Assembly (NCBI GenBank): GCA_016271365.2
Contig: CM028132.1
Location: 590,681,001-590,745,000 of the forward strand
Reading direction: 5' to 3'
Length of the DNA: 64,000 bases
Origin: Neoceratodus forsteri
Lineage: Eukaryota > Chordata > Ceratodontiformes > Ceratodontidae
Below are positions 29,986-41,345 of the stretch, piece after piece. Every line of letters starts with the position of its first letter. The stretch's first letter is position 1. The translations under genes and the position numbers were made by a program. A model generated the notes under the pieces. The model had not been told where the DNA came from. It worked only from the letters and a program-made list of their open reading frames with translations, and did not search any database.

Positions 29986-32900
29986 ATGACTGAGTTAAAT
30001 TCCACATCCTGGAATGTACAAGGGGGCAAACCACCCCACTAAACATAAAAAAATACTAGCTACTCTCAAACACCTTAAACGCGATATAGCCTTCCTCTAG
30101 GAAATGCACCTCCTCAAATCAGAAGCCTTTAAGCTATATAGGGAATGGGTGGGGACAGAAGTCTCAAGTTGTTTTTCCAAAAAGAAAAGAGTTGTCATAG
30201 TATTAATCAAATGAGGATGACCATTTCAGATAGTCTCCACACAGAGAGATAAAGACGGCAGATGGGTAGTGGTGAAGGGAATGATACAAGGCAGGGATAT
30301 AGTATTGGCAAACATATATGCCCGTAACTCAGGTGAGGTTGAATGTTTCCATTCCATGGCTCAAAACCTGGAGGGCAGTATCATCCTAGGAGGGGACTTC
30401 AGTATGGTGGGAGATCCACTTCTGTGTAGGGTTCCCAAGGAAAAGAGTACACCATCTCATGGCAAAGCTGGGCAAGCTATATCCCAAATGTTTGCAAGAC
30501 ATCTGGAGACTTTTACACCCAACAGCCATGGACTATGCATATAGATCCCCTCATTTTGGCACAAAGAGCAGGCTAGATAATTTTTTAATCAGCTCTCCCA
30601 TGGTGAAAAAAGTACTGGAAGCAAACATACAGCCCATTGTAGGGTCAGACCATGCCCCAATATCAGTCTCTTTAATACTTGCCCATACAGCAGCAAATTC
30701 CCCAAGGTGAAGGAGTAACCCCCTCCTCCTCCAATCACAGGACTTCATACAGTGGTTGGAGAAAGAGATACAGATTTATTCTGAGCTAAACAGGCAGCTG
30801 GGTATGAAGGAACAAGTCATTTGGGATGCATTTAAGGCCTTGATACGGGGCCGCATCATCAGTTACTCTGCTAAAGTGAACACAGAGAGAAAAGCCAAGC
30901 TGACCACCCTGCAAAAGCAGCTCAAGGACATGGAAACAGAATTGTATTCCAACCCCAGCAATAGTGTCCAGGGGGAACAATGGTTAATGCAGCTGAAATA
31001 CAAGCTGAATACCATTCTCCACCAACAGGCAGATAAAGCACTATTTTTCACAAAGCAACACTACTGGGAGGGGGGAGAAAAGGCCTCCAAGCTTCTAGGT
31101 TATAGACTAAAGAAGAAGGCCACTGAAGGATGCCTTTAAAACATTTTATGAACAGCTGTATACTTTGCACCCCAGACCCCTGGTAGAGGTAGTCTCCAAA
31201 TTCCTGCAGGAGTTAGACCTCAAGCCCGTCCCAGTCCACATTAGGTAAGACTTAGAAGTTCCCATCACACTGAAGGAGGTCACAATAGCTGGCAAAAGGC
31301 AAAGCCCCTGGTGCTGGCTAGCTCGGCACAGATTTCTACTATTCATTAGTGAGCTGGCCCCACACCTCCACAGACTAGCCCAACAGGCAAGTGAGGGGGA
31401 GGGCCTCCCACCATCCATGCGGGAAGCCACAATTACAGCCTTGCCAAAACCGCATTAGAATAACACCAGCTGCTCTAATTGCCCATTTCCTTAATAAATA
31501 CCGATGCTAAGATTATGGCCAAGATACTAGAACTCTGGCTGGAGAAAGCACTACCATACATAATTCACCCATCGCATGCTGGCTTCATGAAGGAATGACA
31601 GGGGGCAAACAGTGTCAGTGTGCTAGCACATATCATCTCCACAGCACAGCATTCTGACAAATAATCTGTGTTGGTGACCACTGATGCTGAGACAGCCTTC
31701 AACTCGGTGGAGTGGGACTACTTCATAGATGTCATGAGGCATTTTGGAATAGTCCCTTATTTTATCAACTGGGTTCAGCAATTATACTCAGCTCCCTCAG
31801 CAGCAGTACTCACCAATGGGTTGATGTCGGCCATATTCCCACCCCACCGAGGCACAAGGCAGGGGTACCCACTCTCCCTCCTCTTGCTCTTCAAGACCAT
31901 GGAACCACTGGCAGAGGCAATCTGTAGGCATCCTGATATTCATGGCACACAGTTGGGTAACATTACATGTAAATCCCTGCTTTATGCAGGCCATTTGCTC
32001 CTCTCCCATTCTGAGGTGGAGCAGTCCCTAGATGCTTCTCTTTCCCTCTTCTCAACTTTTGGGCAGCTATCGGGACTGCAGATCAACTGGGCAAAAACTG
32101 AAGTTCTGCCTTTAAATGGCTTTACTAGGCAACCGTGACCAATAAGCCACCACAGGCTTAAGTGGTCACCTCAGGGCATCAGGTATTTGGGGATAATAAT
32201 CACCTCAAAGGAGGAGGAGGGATGGACAACAGTAAACCTCCAACCACTGATCATGGAACTGCCTGGAGACTTGGACAGATGGCAGTATCTACACCTTTCC
32301 CTCCCTTGCAAAATTGCCACACTGAAAAATCATGATACTCCCTAACATTAATTACTGCATGAATAACCTGCCCATCCGAATTAATAAGAAATTGTCGAGC
32401 AAGCTCGACTGCCTGATTTCAAAGTTCTAGTGGAGCCAACTCAGACAAAGATTCAGTAGACAAACACTAAGGGCCCACCCCACCTGTGGGGGTTGGAATG
32501 CCCCTTGGCCCAAGACATAGCACACATTGCTGATGAAGTCAGAGACACCCTTTTATGGTTTCTGGCAAAGGCTGACAACCTCCTCTGGCTGAAGGTGGAG
32601 CGTGAATTGTCAGGGCCTATTCCACTGCAAGTTTGACATATGGCCATTGACAGAGCCCTGAGGGACCTACCACCCACATACATGTTGACTAGGGGACTCC
32701 ATAACAATAGTACAGAAGAAATCAAGATGGCCACATCCATCATATGAGCTGCATGAAAACTTATGGAATAACCCTAGACTACAGATAGAGGGCAAGAGTC
32801 TACATTGGCACCACTGGGGAAAGAAAGGAATATCAAAGCTGATGCATATAATTACTCCCATACTGATATCTTGAAATCTTTTGGGTGCCTCCAGAAGGAA

Positions 32901-33691
32901 TACCACTTGCTGACTTGGACCACTGGAGGTGCTTCAAGATTTGACACACACTTAAGGCCTGGCTGAGAGTGCAATATACATACCAACCCACAGAGGTAGA
33001 CAATTCCATAGATGTACACCACAGCAGATTAAGAGAGGGACCAGATTACAAGCACATGCAACAGCTGGACAAGCTGGGGCCATCACAAGGCCAAGCAGGA
33101 GGAAGAGTTAAGCGGGCAGGTCTCTCAGTATACATGGGAAAGGTGCTGGAGGCTGGTACATCAAGCCACAGCTGACCCTCACTGCTTGCTAATACAGAAA
33201 AAGTTACTAGGATGCTGGCATTGAACCCCCAACTGATTAGCTAAAATGGGCATTGCTGTTGCAAATGGGTGCTGGAGATGTCAACAAATCCTGGGGCACA
33301 TAGGACACATTACCTACTCCTGCCCAACTATACTTGACTTTTGGAGAGGGATATGACAGAAGTTGGAATAGATCACTGGGACACCAATTTCTGACTCACC
33401 CATACTCTGGGTACTTGGAGATGACTCCCTTTTGCAGGGGCCACTGATGTAGTTGCATCCCTTGACCTAAACTACTGTATGGCAATGGAAGCAAAGAGGC
33501 ACTTATTGATGAATGTAGGCAAAACCCGCACCCCCCAACACACTGTCATGGAATGGGAGGTGGGTGTCATGTGTACTGCTTCCTACATAAGGGTGCAATA
33601 TGAAGTGAGGGGCTGCCTAGCTAAATTTGCCAAAGTGTGGTCTGCATCATTCTTGAGTACAGGAATAAAAGACAAAGCAGGAATAGGGTAG
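29986..33691 (+). pseudogene. L1 ORF2, broken
   Basis: The start ATG at 29986 gives MTELNSTSWNVQGG. The endonuclease includes LANIYARN, SIILGGDFS and LDNFLISSPMV...SDHAP. The linker is long and basic (30756-31139). RT motif A is DAETAFNSVEW (near 31675) and motif B is RGTRQGYPLSL. Motif C reads YAGH at 31983-31994 in place of YADD. The C-terminal part is seen as CWRCQQILGHIGHITYSCP and, at 33479-33691, an AMEAKRHLL...KFAKVW segment. Loss of both catalytic aspartates, plus stops, makes it non-functional. Confidence 0.88.
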
Positions 33692-34099
33692 GTCCTAGTA
33701 TCATGGGAAAGAGTGGGATGGACAGAGGGGGGCTGTGAGATACACCTCGGGGAGGGCACTTTACTCCTAGTGAAGCTTTTCAATCTCTACACATGGCTCT
33801 GCCCCCCCCACCCTTCTTCTCTACACACAGATATTTCACTTCCTTCCTTGAGACCTCTGAAGCAGGAAAATACCACGGGTGATACGCACAGTGGCTACTC
33901 ATTGATACCCTATCCATATTTTGTATAATGTTGTTCGGAAGATGTGGATTGTGACAATAACTTACTCACTTTCTCTTTGTATTCTTTTCTTAATGAAGCA
34001 GCAACCAGCACACGGCATACAACAGTAACACACCAAATGAATTCCCCAGGTAATATAAGCTGTGGTAATGACTGTGATGCTTATATACAAACTATTAAT
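33692..34099. other. Probable L1 3' UTR and unassigned sequence
   Basis: No poly(A) tract marks the L1 end. Boundaries between the L1 3' UTR and the next LINE are not visible. Confidence 0.35.
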
Positions 34100-34249
34100 G
34101 GTTATCTCTTTCTTTTACTTCTTTTTGTTTGCTTAGCGCTCAAGGAACAGTGTTTTGGTATTGCATGAATTGTCAGCTCATGGTTAGTGCAAATAGTAAG
34201 CAAGAGGTCTGCTGTTATAAAATTGTTTGACATAGTAATATAGGAATCA

Positions 34250-34437
34250 TTTATAGAATCATTAAATGGGTGGCTGCGTAGGTGGTGTAGGAAGTAGGGG
34301 TTTAAATTCCTGGACAATTGTGAAACATTAATGGACTATCTATATTTTGGATTTGATGGTCTACACTTTAATAGACACGGGAATACGTAACTAGCATATG
34401 GTATAAATAGAGCGATTTTACATTGTTTAAACTATTG
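34250..34437 (+). pseudogene. LINE ORF1 C-terminus, SGNH/GDSL-esterase-like block V
   Basis: One frame reads SLNGWLRRWC, GFKFLDN and then DGLHFNRHGN...LAYGINRAIL, ending in TGA at 34437. The DxxH pair (Asp codon at 34355, His codon at 34364) with following N-x-x-G and LA is block V of SGNH hydrolases, holding the catalytic Asp and His. Esterase-type ORF1 proteins are known in CR1/L2-group LINEs. Two stop codons interrupt the frame. Upstream blocks (GDS serine) were not found, so the N-terminal part is lost or unrecognisable. Confidence 0.62.
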
Positions 34438-34514
34438 AATTGGGGGATGGAGGGAAGGACATATACAAATGAGAAATTTAGGAGGGACCATCACAATGGG
34501 TCAGTTGTGGAAAC

Positions 34515-37250
34515 TAAAGAAACAATGCAAGAAGTCTCATTAACAAAAAAGCTGTACTAGAGTATATAATGCATAAGGACTCAGTTAAGATCTGTGCTAT
34601 TACTGAGACATGGTGGGACAAGGGAGACAGTTGGAACAGAATTATTCCTGGGTATGTGGTCTATAGCAAAGATAGATCAGGCAAGAAGGGTGGGGGAGTT
34701 GCAGTTCATATGGCAGACTCAATTAGATCTGAGTTAATGGGCGTAACCCTAGATAATTTAGAACAAGTTTGGATTCAACTCTATCCTACAAACTCAAAGA
34801 CAATTATACTAGGTACTGTTTACAGACTTCTGTCACAGTCTAAGGAGGATGATAAATGAATATTTAAGCAGATATGTAATTTAAACCCCAACAAAAACTT
34901 AATAATCCTAGGAGACTTTAATATGCTCCGAATAGATTGGGAAATGCAGAAAGCAACTAACCTGACAGAAGAAAACTTTGCATACACCACACAGAAAATG
35001 GGCATAGAACAGTACATAAAGGAGCCCACTAGGGGGAGTAACATTCTTGATCTGGTTCTAAGTAATGTGGGTGACGAGGTTTATAACTGTGCAGCCACTA
35101 TCCCTTTGGGAAATAGTGACCACTCAATGGTATTGTTTGAGGTGAAGAATATGACAGTTAAGGTCATGGGCAACACAGGAATCAAACATTATGAAAAGGC
35201 TGACTTTTTAGCAATCAGGAAAGAAATGCAGAAATGGAACTAGAGATCAGATTTTCATAAAAAAACATTGGAGAATCAATGGAACTTACTAACCAACAAA
35301 TTAACAGCTTAGTTAATAGTTATGTCCCAATCATAAAGAAATACAATGATAAAGGAGATTACCAGCTTGGATGAAAAAACAGAAAATAAAAGCAACACTA
35401 AATAAGAAAAGGAAACTGTATATAAGGGCAATGAACAGTGGGGAAAGTAGAGACTGGGAAAATGCAAGGACATCTTGAGAAAATCCAAGAAAATTATAAG
35501 GCAGGCAAAAAAGACTTATTAATTTAAATTTGCATCTAGAGTCAGAGATAATTATAAAACGTTTTATACTTAAATAAATCAACAATGAAGAGATAAAGTT
35601 GAGGTAGGAGTCATAAGGGATGGACATGGGAATGCTACTTCTGAACCTAAAGAGATAGCTGATATTTTTAACAATGACGTTAGTTCAGTATTTAACAGCA
35701 AAACAGATAGCACTGTGCAAGGTCAGGGAAAATCAGGTAACATGCACATAGAGATATCAGCAAAGGATGTAATGACAAGATTAAGACAACTAGATCAAAA
35801 ATAAGTCTCCTGGGCCTGACAACTTGCATCCCAGGGTTTGTAAGGAATTGGCCAGTGAATTGGCTGAGCTCTTGGCAACTATCTTCCAGGAATCACTGAA
35901 TACTAGTAGGGTGATGGAGCCCTGGAGACTCAAAACAGTGGTCTCTATATATAAGGGTGGCAATAGAGAGGAGGCAAAGAACTATAGGCCATTGAGTTTG
36001 ACCTCTGTGGTGGGTAAGGTCTTGGAGGGAATTATTTGGGACTACACTGAGGAAAACATTTATAAGGAGGGTATGACTGGTAACACACAGCATGGATTCA
36101 CTAAAGGGAGATCTTGTCAGAGTAATGTGTTGTCATTCTATAATAAAGTTAGCAAGGAAATGGAGCGGGGTGGGTCAGTGGATGTGATTCTGCTAGATTT
36201 GACCAAGGCTTTTGATACGGTCCCACATGGGGAACTAGTTGACGCCCTAGCTAATATGGGCATCCACAATAATCTGATAAGTTGCGTTGCTGCACGGTTG
36301 CATGATAGAAGACAAAGGGCGACCATTCAAGGAGTAATGTAAGATTGGGCTGAAGTGTGCAGCGGGGTTCCTCAGGGGTCCGTGTTGGGACCTACCCTAT
36401 TTAAGATTTACATAGCCTCAATGAAGTGTGTGGAGATAATATATGGATGGCCAAATTTGCTGATGACACGAGGACTGGGACTGCAGTTAATAACCATGAG
36501 GACAGTGTTAGGCTTCCAAACAATCTAACTGAACTTGAGCACTGGGCTAACAAGAAAAAAACAGAGTTTAATATAAATGAATGTGTAGTTATGCATTTGG
36601 GCAAATGGAACATCAAGGCGGAATATGAGCTAAGTGGATTTATACTAAGGGAATTTAGTGAGGACAGGGACTTAAGTATAAGGATCACAAATGATTTATC
36701 CTTTAGAAATCATTTTCATCTGATAGCAAAGAGGGCTAGAACAGTACTGAATAATATTTTGAGGCATATAACTTCTAGAAGTAGACAGATGTTACTGCCA
36801 CTCCACGTTATGCTCATGAGACCACACTTGGAGTATTGTGCTCAGTTCTGGGCACCCAGTACCAAAAGAGAAACAAAAATACTTGAGGGTGTGTAAAGGA
36901 GGGCTACTGTTATTAGTGATGTTAAAAATTTTACATATATAAAGAGAAGAAAGGAAATGGGGTTCTTTTCACTGGAGTATAGATTATGGGGGGGGACACG
37001 TGCCTACTTTTTCATGTTCTGATCAATGATGATCTATGGGAACAATTAGGTCTAGAATTAAGTCCCTCCAGTTACATGACATGCTCTCATGTACTGCAAC
37101 TTAAATGGGAATTATATCACTCAAGGAAGAGGAAATTTTGATTCAGTCAGAGAGTGGTGACTATTTGGAATTCCTTGCCTGAGGATGCTGTGGGGAGCAT
37201 GACTATAAATGAGTTTAAGGGAAAGCTTGACTCTTACTGTACCAATATAA
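34515..37250 (+). pseudogene. CR1-group ORF2 (endonuclease-RT), broken
   Basis: The endonuclease starts NARSLINKKAVLEYI, then ICAITETWWDKGD, SGKKGGGVAV and a GDFNM-type segment near 34910, ending GNSDHSMV. The RT includes NYRPLSLTSVVGKVLE, QHGFTKGRSCQSN, LLDLTKAFDTVPH, GVPQGSVLGP-like sequence near 36365 and KFADDT at about 36456. The C-terminal part has RPHLEYCAQFWAP and, at 37154, a VTIWNSLPEDAV segment. Stops and frameshifts are scattered, but motif C (ADD) is intact. Confidence 0.88.
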
Positions 37251-37589
37251 TATCAAAGGGTACCTTTAAACACATGGCGAGCACAATGGACAATGGTGTC
37301 CACCTTGCTCTGGAAATACCTGTGATGATACCTATGATGAATATCATCAGTTAGTGGTTGCAGTACTGGCAATGTGCTTTTGTCAGCCACACTGTGTACT
37401 TTAATTCTCACTTACTCCAAGACAGAATGTTCTTTGTGATGTTTATAGTCTTCTTTCTCTTGTTTTAGCATTGTACTTCCATGGGACTAGACCCTGGCCA
37501 GGATGTTGTGCTGACAAATATTTTGTCTCTGTACTGCTGCATTATAAGGCAAAAGTTAAAAACGATAAAACCTTATTATACAAAAAATA

Positions 37590-39276
37590 TATTTTTTTAA
37601 CCTTGACATGTATAGGGATATGGGGAGGTAGTTACCCAGTGAAGATGAATCTTTCATTTTTGGGGGGAGGACAGTGATTACCGCTTCCCTTGAGGTGGGA
37701 AGGAGGGCTTGGTGCTCAAGTGAGTGAGAAAACACCTGGTGAAGTATTGGTGTAAGAGTGTCATGTAAGGCCTGATAGAAGTCAGCAGGGAACCCATTAT
37801 AGCCAAGCGATTTGTTCTTATTCAGGGTTAAAATTGCCCAGTTAATTTTGGGTACAGTGATGGCAGCCTCCAGCTGAGAGCATTGTTGGGGTGAAATACA
37901 CAGATTTGTGAATGAGTCTATAGAGTTAGCCACCTGGTCCAGGGATGGGAGAGTACAGGCAGATTATAATCTGGAGTAAAAGGCTTTCATAATGTTATTG
38001 ATCTCGGCAGGTTGGGTACATAAGATTCTTTGTGGATTATTAAGCCCTGGGATGTGCCTTTCTGACTGGAGTTTATGGATCCTGTATGTCAGGACCTTGC
38101 TGATTCATTCCCCACCCTTCCAGAATTTATGTTGCAACCATGAGAGTGCCAGTTCAGCTTTCCGAGAATAACTGGAATTCAGCTGACCCTGAACTTTTAT
38201 TGGTTCTCTGTTGGTTAGCCTTGTGGGCTTTTTCTAATTATGGTAATTGTGCTTCGAGATCTTTGATTTCCTGTTCTCTTTGCTTCCTCTTATGAGCGGT
38301 GTATCCAATGGTATAGCCTCTAAAGTAGGCCTTGAGGGATGCCCATAATGTGACATCTGACACCTCATGATTATCATTATTTGTCATGAATTCTACTATT
38401 TCTTTTTGTACCCAGGGAATGAAGTTGGGATACCATCGTAGCAGAGGGTCCGGCCTCCAGGAGGAGGATCTAGACGATGGGTTCCCCACAGTATATAAAA
38501 AGCTAGGGGAGCATGATCTGAAATGACCATTGGGTAGATGTGAGAGTCAGTAGTGAGCTGTGTAATACACGGAGATATGAGCCACATGTCTATCCTACTG
38601 AGGGAGTGATGGATTCCTTGGAAGCACATGTAGTCTCTAGTGTCCAGATAAACTAATCTCCAGATGTCCATGAGGGAAAACTCCTGCATCATGATCCGCA
38701 GCATAGTCACTGCCTTAAGGTGGGGTTCATGAGTAGCGGTAGAGCAGTCTAGGAGTGGATCCAAAGTTAGACTGAAGTCCTCCCAGCTATGATAGGGGCT
38801 GGTGGCATATTGAACAAGGACAGTTTCTCATGGATAGTGGTGAAGAAACTGGGGTCGTCTATATTTGGGGTGTAAATATTTAAAAGGATTACAGGGCCTT
38901 TTTGGAGTGTATAGTTTTGCTATAATTCATAATCCATCTACACTTGGAGTCTGAATGTGATCCCATGCGGGACTATATAAGGGATCTGTGGAAATATGGG
39001 CAGACTAGATGGGTCTGGCGGTCCTCATCTGTAATCAAATTCTATGTATCTATGTATGTATAAGGATAGAGGTCCCTCCTTTGGCTTTTAGAAGGCACTG
39101 TGCAACTCAGTACCCACCCATTCCTTTTTAAGCCCACGTGCTTCTAAATGAGTGAGCTGAGTTTCTTGAAGAAAGGCTATCTACATGTGGATCATTCTTA
39201 AATGAGCCAAGACTTGTTCTCTTTTTATGGGGGAGTTAAGACCTCAAATGTTCCAGGAGCTAAATACAGTGTCCAT
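37590..39276 (-). pseudogene. L1 ORF2 N-terminal half
   Basis: The start at 39276 gives MDTVFSSWNI, then GLNSPIKREQVLAHLR and AFLQETQLTHLEA, the L1 endonuclease start. After the CR1 insertion come PHGITFRLQV, VILLNIYTPNIDDPSFF, FSLMDIWRLVY and ISDHAPLAF. The linker EIVEFMTNN follows, then the RT beginning at INWAILTLNKNKSLGYNGFP. It ends before RT motif A. Several stops. Confidence 0.85.
38975..39062 (+). mobile_element. CR1 3' tail inserted in L1 endonuclease
   Basis: ATGGGCAGACTAGATGGGTC...CATCTGTAATCAAATTCTATG followed by TATCTATGTATG is the CR1 3' end. It separates the L1 endonuclease strands before PHGITF. Only about 90 bases of CR1 were inserted. Confidence 0.8.
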
Positions 39277-39649
39277 CATCGATACCAAAGGAAGGTTAAG
39301 GCATTTGTTTGGTGTGGACCAAAATAAACCAAGTAACTGCAGTTTGTTTTGTCCCTTAAATCCACTTACAGATAACTTCTCCATATTTCTTTTGAGAACC
39401 AATTAGCACCACTGCACGTTAGATGGTAAACAATTGTACTGTCCAATGTAATAACAACTATAAACAGAAATCAAGACCCAGCTGAGGTCAAACAGTGAAC
39501 AACACATAAACTAATATAAAGCATTATTATACAGTATAGAAAGAAGGAGCAGCAGGCTTGAACAGCACAACCTTAAGCTGCAGATATTCCAGTAGGGCAT
39601 CCAAGCAGTAGACGTGGATTCAGTATGTTGAATCCTCCCTCCCTCCCTT

Positions 39650-39812
39650 AACAGACATAATTAATTTAAAGAACAGTTCATTCCATGAACATCAAATATT
39701 TTTCAACCAAAACACTGTACCACGTGCTACGAGACTGTGGAATTACCCTCCAGAGTAAGGTTCAAATTCAGGAATCTCGTGGAAAATATTGTAATAAATA
39801 ATTCTCAATAGC
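39650..39812 (+). mobile_element. LINE C-terminal remnant, weak
   Basis: A frame with RLWNYPPE resembles the R-LWN-LP-E motif near the end of Rex1/CR1 ORF2. It is followed by AATAAATAATT. It is cut by the hAT-like MITE. Confidence 0.35.
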
Positions 39813-39819
39813 CTCCGAT

Positions 39820-39983
39820 CAGGGCCACAGTAATGGGGGGGAAGTGGGGATGTTGTCCGAGGCCCCAAGCTCAGGAGGGGCCCACCTGAGGAGCTGGCAT
39901 TACCCCTGGCATTAGCTGGTTTCGGAAACAGGCCCATTTCAAGTGACTTGTCCTGGGCCCCAAAATTCATAGCTGCAGCCCTG
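39820..39983. mobile_element. 164-bp hAT-like MITE
   Basis: It starts CAGGGCCACAG and ends CTGCAGCCCTG, inverted ends with two mismatches. CTCCGAT borders both sides (39813-39819 and 39984-39990), a 7-base match that fits an 8-base duplication with one changed base. CAGG-type ends and 8-bp duplications are characteristic of hAT transposons. It has no ORF. Confidence 0.75.
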
Positions 39984-39990
39984 CTCCGAT

Positions 39991-40644
39991 AAGACATTGT
40001 GAACCAGAGGGGAAGAGTCACATGACCTAGCAATAGCTCAGTACATCCTGGGGTCGGAGCAGGCAAGATGTGAACAACCTAAGCCACCGTCAAATCATGG
40101 ACACATCAGGACTGAGAGGGGTGGCATCATCTGGGTAAGGGAGGTGGAGATGGAATTTGGGAGTGGTCCAGGATTAATTCATCCCTGGGAGTTCAGCTGG
40201 TAAAAGTGTGGATTTCAGGTTACCAAGGCTACAGCAGAAATGTCCATAAGACAAAGAAAACCTCATGCCCTAAGAATGAGGATCATTTCTGAGCCCTGAG
40301 ATGTGGGGTCGTAAGATAAGGGGAACTGTGTGCAGTGAGAGTACCAGGATACAATTTAAATAGTGCGACACCCATGCCCATCCTCCTTCCTTCTTGCTGA
40401 CTGAGTGATGAGGGAGAAAGGCTGAAACAGCACTAAGTGTTTCTGCAGAAACAGAGGACCTTTGAGCAGCTTGAGTGAATGTACGAGAGGGTCATCATGA
40501 TATGAGCAAAAATCAGCTGAGGGAGAGAGACATTTCAACAAATGTGGGTAGCAGGAATTGTCCTTAACGTGCAATATTAAAGAGCTAGTGGAGCCAAAAC
40601 AGGCAGACAGGAAAATAATACACATTTTAAGATGCAGTTAGTCG
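39991..40644. other. Unassigned sequence
   Basis: No element recognised. A weak tRNA-like stretch near 40185 (GTTCAGCTGGTAAAAG) lacks a B box. Confidence 0.35.
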
Positions 40645-40935
40645 CAACTTTTTATTTCTGAAATATTTTACTTTCCTTTTGTTCATCAGAGAGTTTTCTA
40701 TATGATAATATTGTGCTGGATGTGTGGAACAGCACTCAACCTGGAAGCTGACATATCTGTCTCTATCCCCCACTACATCATCAGCACTGGGATCTCACTG
40801 ACAGTGACATCACAGGTGGCTAACCTGGCAGCTACTGTGTGGCTGTTCCTAAGCAATAATGATATCACAGTCAGTGAGGTCACAATGTTGATGATGTTGT
40901 GGGGGTTGGGGCAGAGCTAGGTATGTCAGCTGCCA
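40645..40935 (+). repeat. Dispersed repeat C, copy 2
   Basis: Partner of 21040-21335 in the same orientation. Both contain TATGATA near the start and the GTCA-T-AG-TAGGTCACAAT core. Confidence 0.55.
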
Positions 40936-41249
40936 AGCTGTCCAACACATCACACCTACTAACACTGGTAAACAATCTTCTAATTAACCAAAGGGACAAG
41001 AAAAGTCACCACAAATATAAGAGGTAATGGTTGACTGCTTTTAAAAGCTAATAGTAGTTTTAGGTGGTAACCCGTGAATAGAGCAAATCCTTTTGAGCGA
41101 GTCAATATGGGTGACGTCACAATAGTGAAGATGAATTGAGCAATTTGTACTTAATAGCCATGGCTATTAAGCACACATCATAATTTGAGCTGCTACATTT
41201 CATGTTTGTCTTGGAGGGTATATGTAGGTGTGTCATTCAGGCTAGTTTT

Positions 41250-41345
41250 GAGCTGGCTGTCTGGTGTGCTGGCTAAAGTGACCACCTTCAAGGTGGGCGA
41301 CCCGGGTTCGGGACTGATTGTGGGAAAAGAATTTTGTTTCTGTAA
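41250..41345 (+). mobile_element. tRNA-derived SINE head
   Basis: GTGTGCTGGCTAAAGTG (A-box region) is followed by the anticodon-arm-like stem CCACC-TTCAA-GGTGG (41282-41296) and the B box GGGTTCGGGAC (about 41304). It looks leucine-tRNA-like in arm layout but has no acceptor stem. It is followed by a T-rich stretch. Confidence 0.6.

Larger units (their letters stand above)
25740..33950 (+). mobile_element. Second L1-clade LINE, plus strand, with CR1 inserted in ORF1
   Basis: ORF1 (about 26015-26585 plus 28317-28450) precedes ORF2 (29986-33691). A 1.7-kb CR1 in reverse orientation separates the two parts of ORF1 and is bordered by TGCCACA on both sides. Many stops and frameshifts are present. 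I could not find the L1's own target duplications or poly(A) tail, so both outer limits are approximate. The 28.5-29.98 kb stretch between the ORFs is unusually long and contains a SINE-like head. Confidence 0.82.
34100..37560 (+). mobile_element. CR1-group LINE with SGNH-type ORF1
   Basis: This element carries the end of an ORF1 (34250-34437), a complete but broken ORF2 from about 34515 (NARSLINKKAVLEYI) to 37250, and a 3' UTR. It differs in sequence from the other CR1 copies here. The last 150 bases contain GGGACTAGACCCTGGCCAGG and end near the adjacent minus-strand L1. The RT keeps FADDT. Confidence 0.8.
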
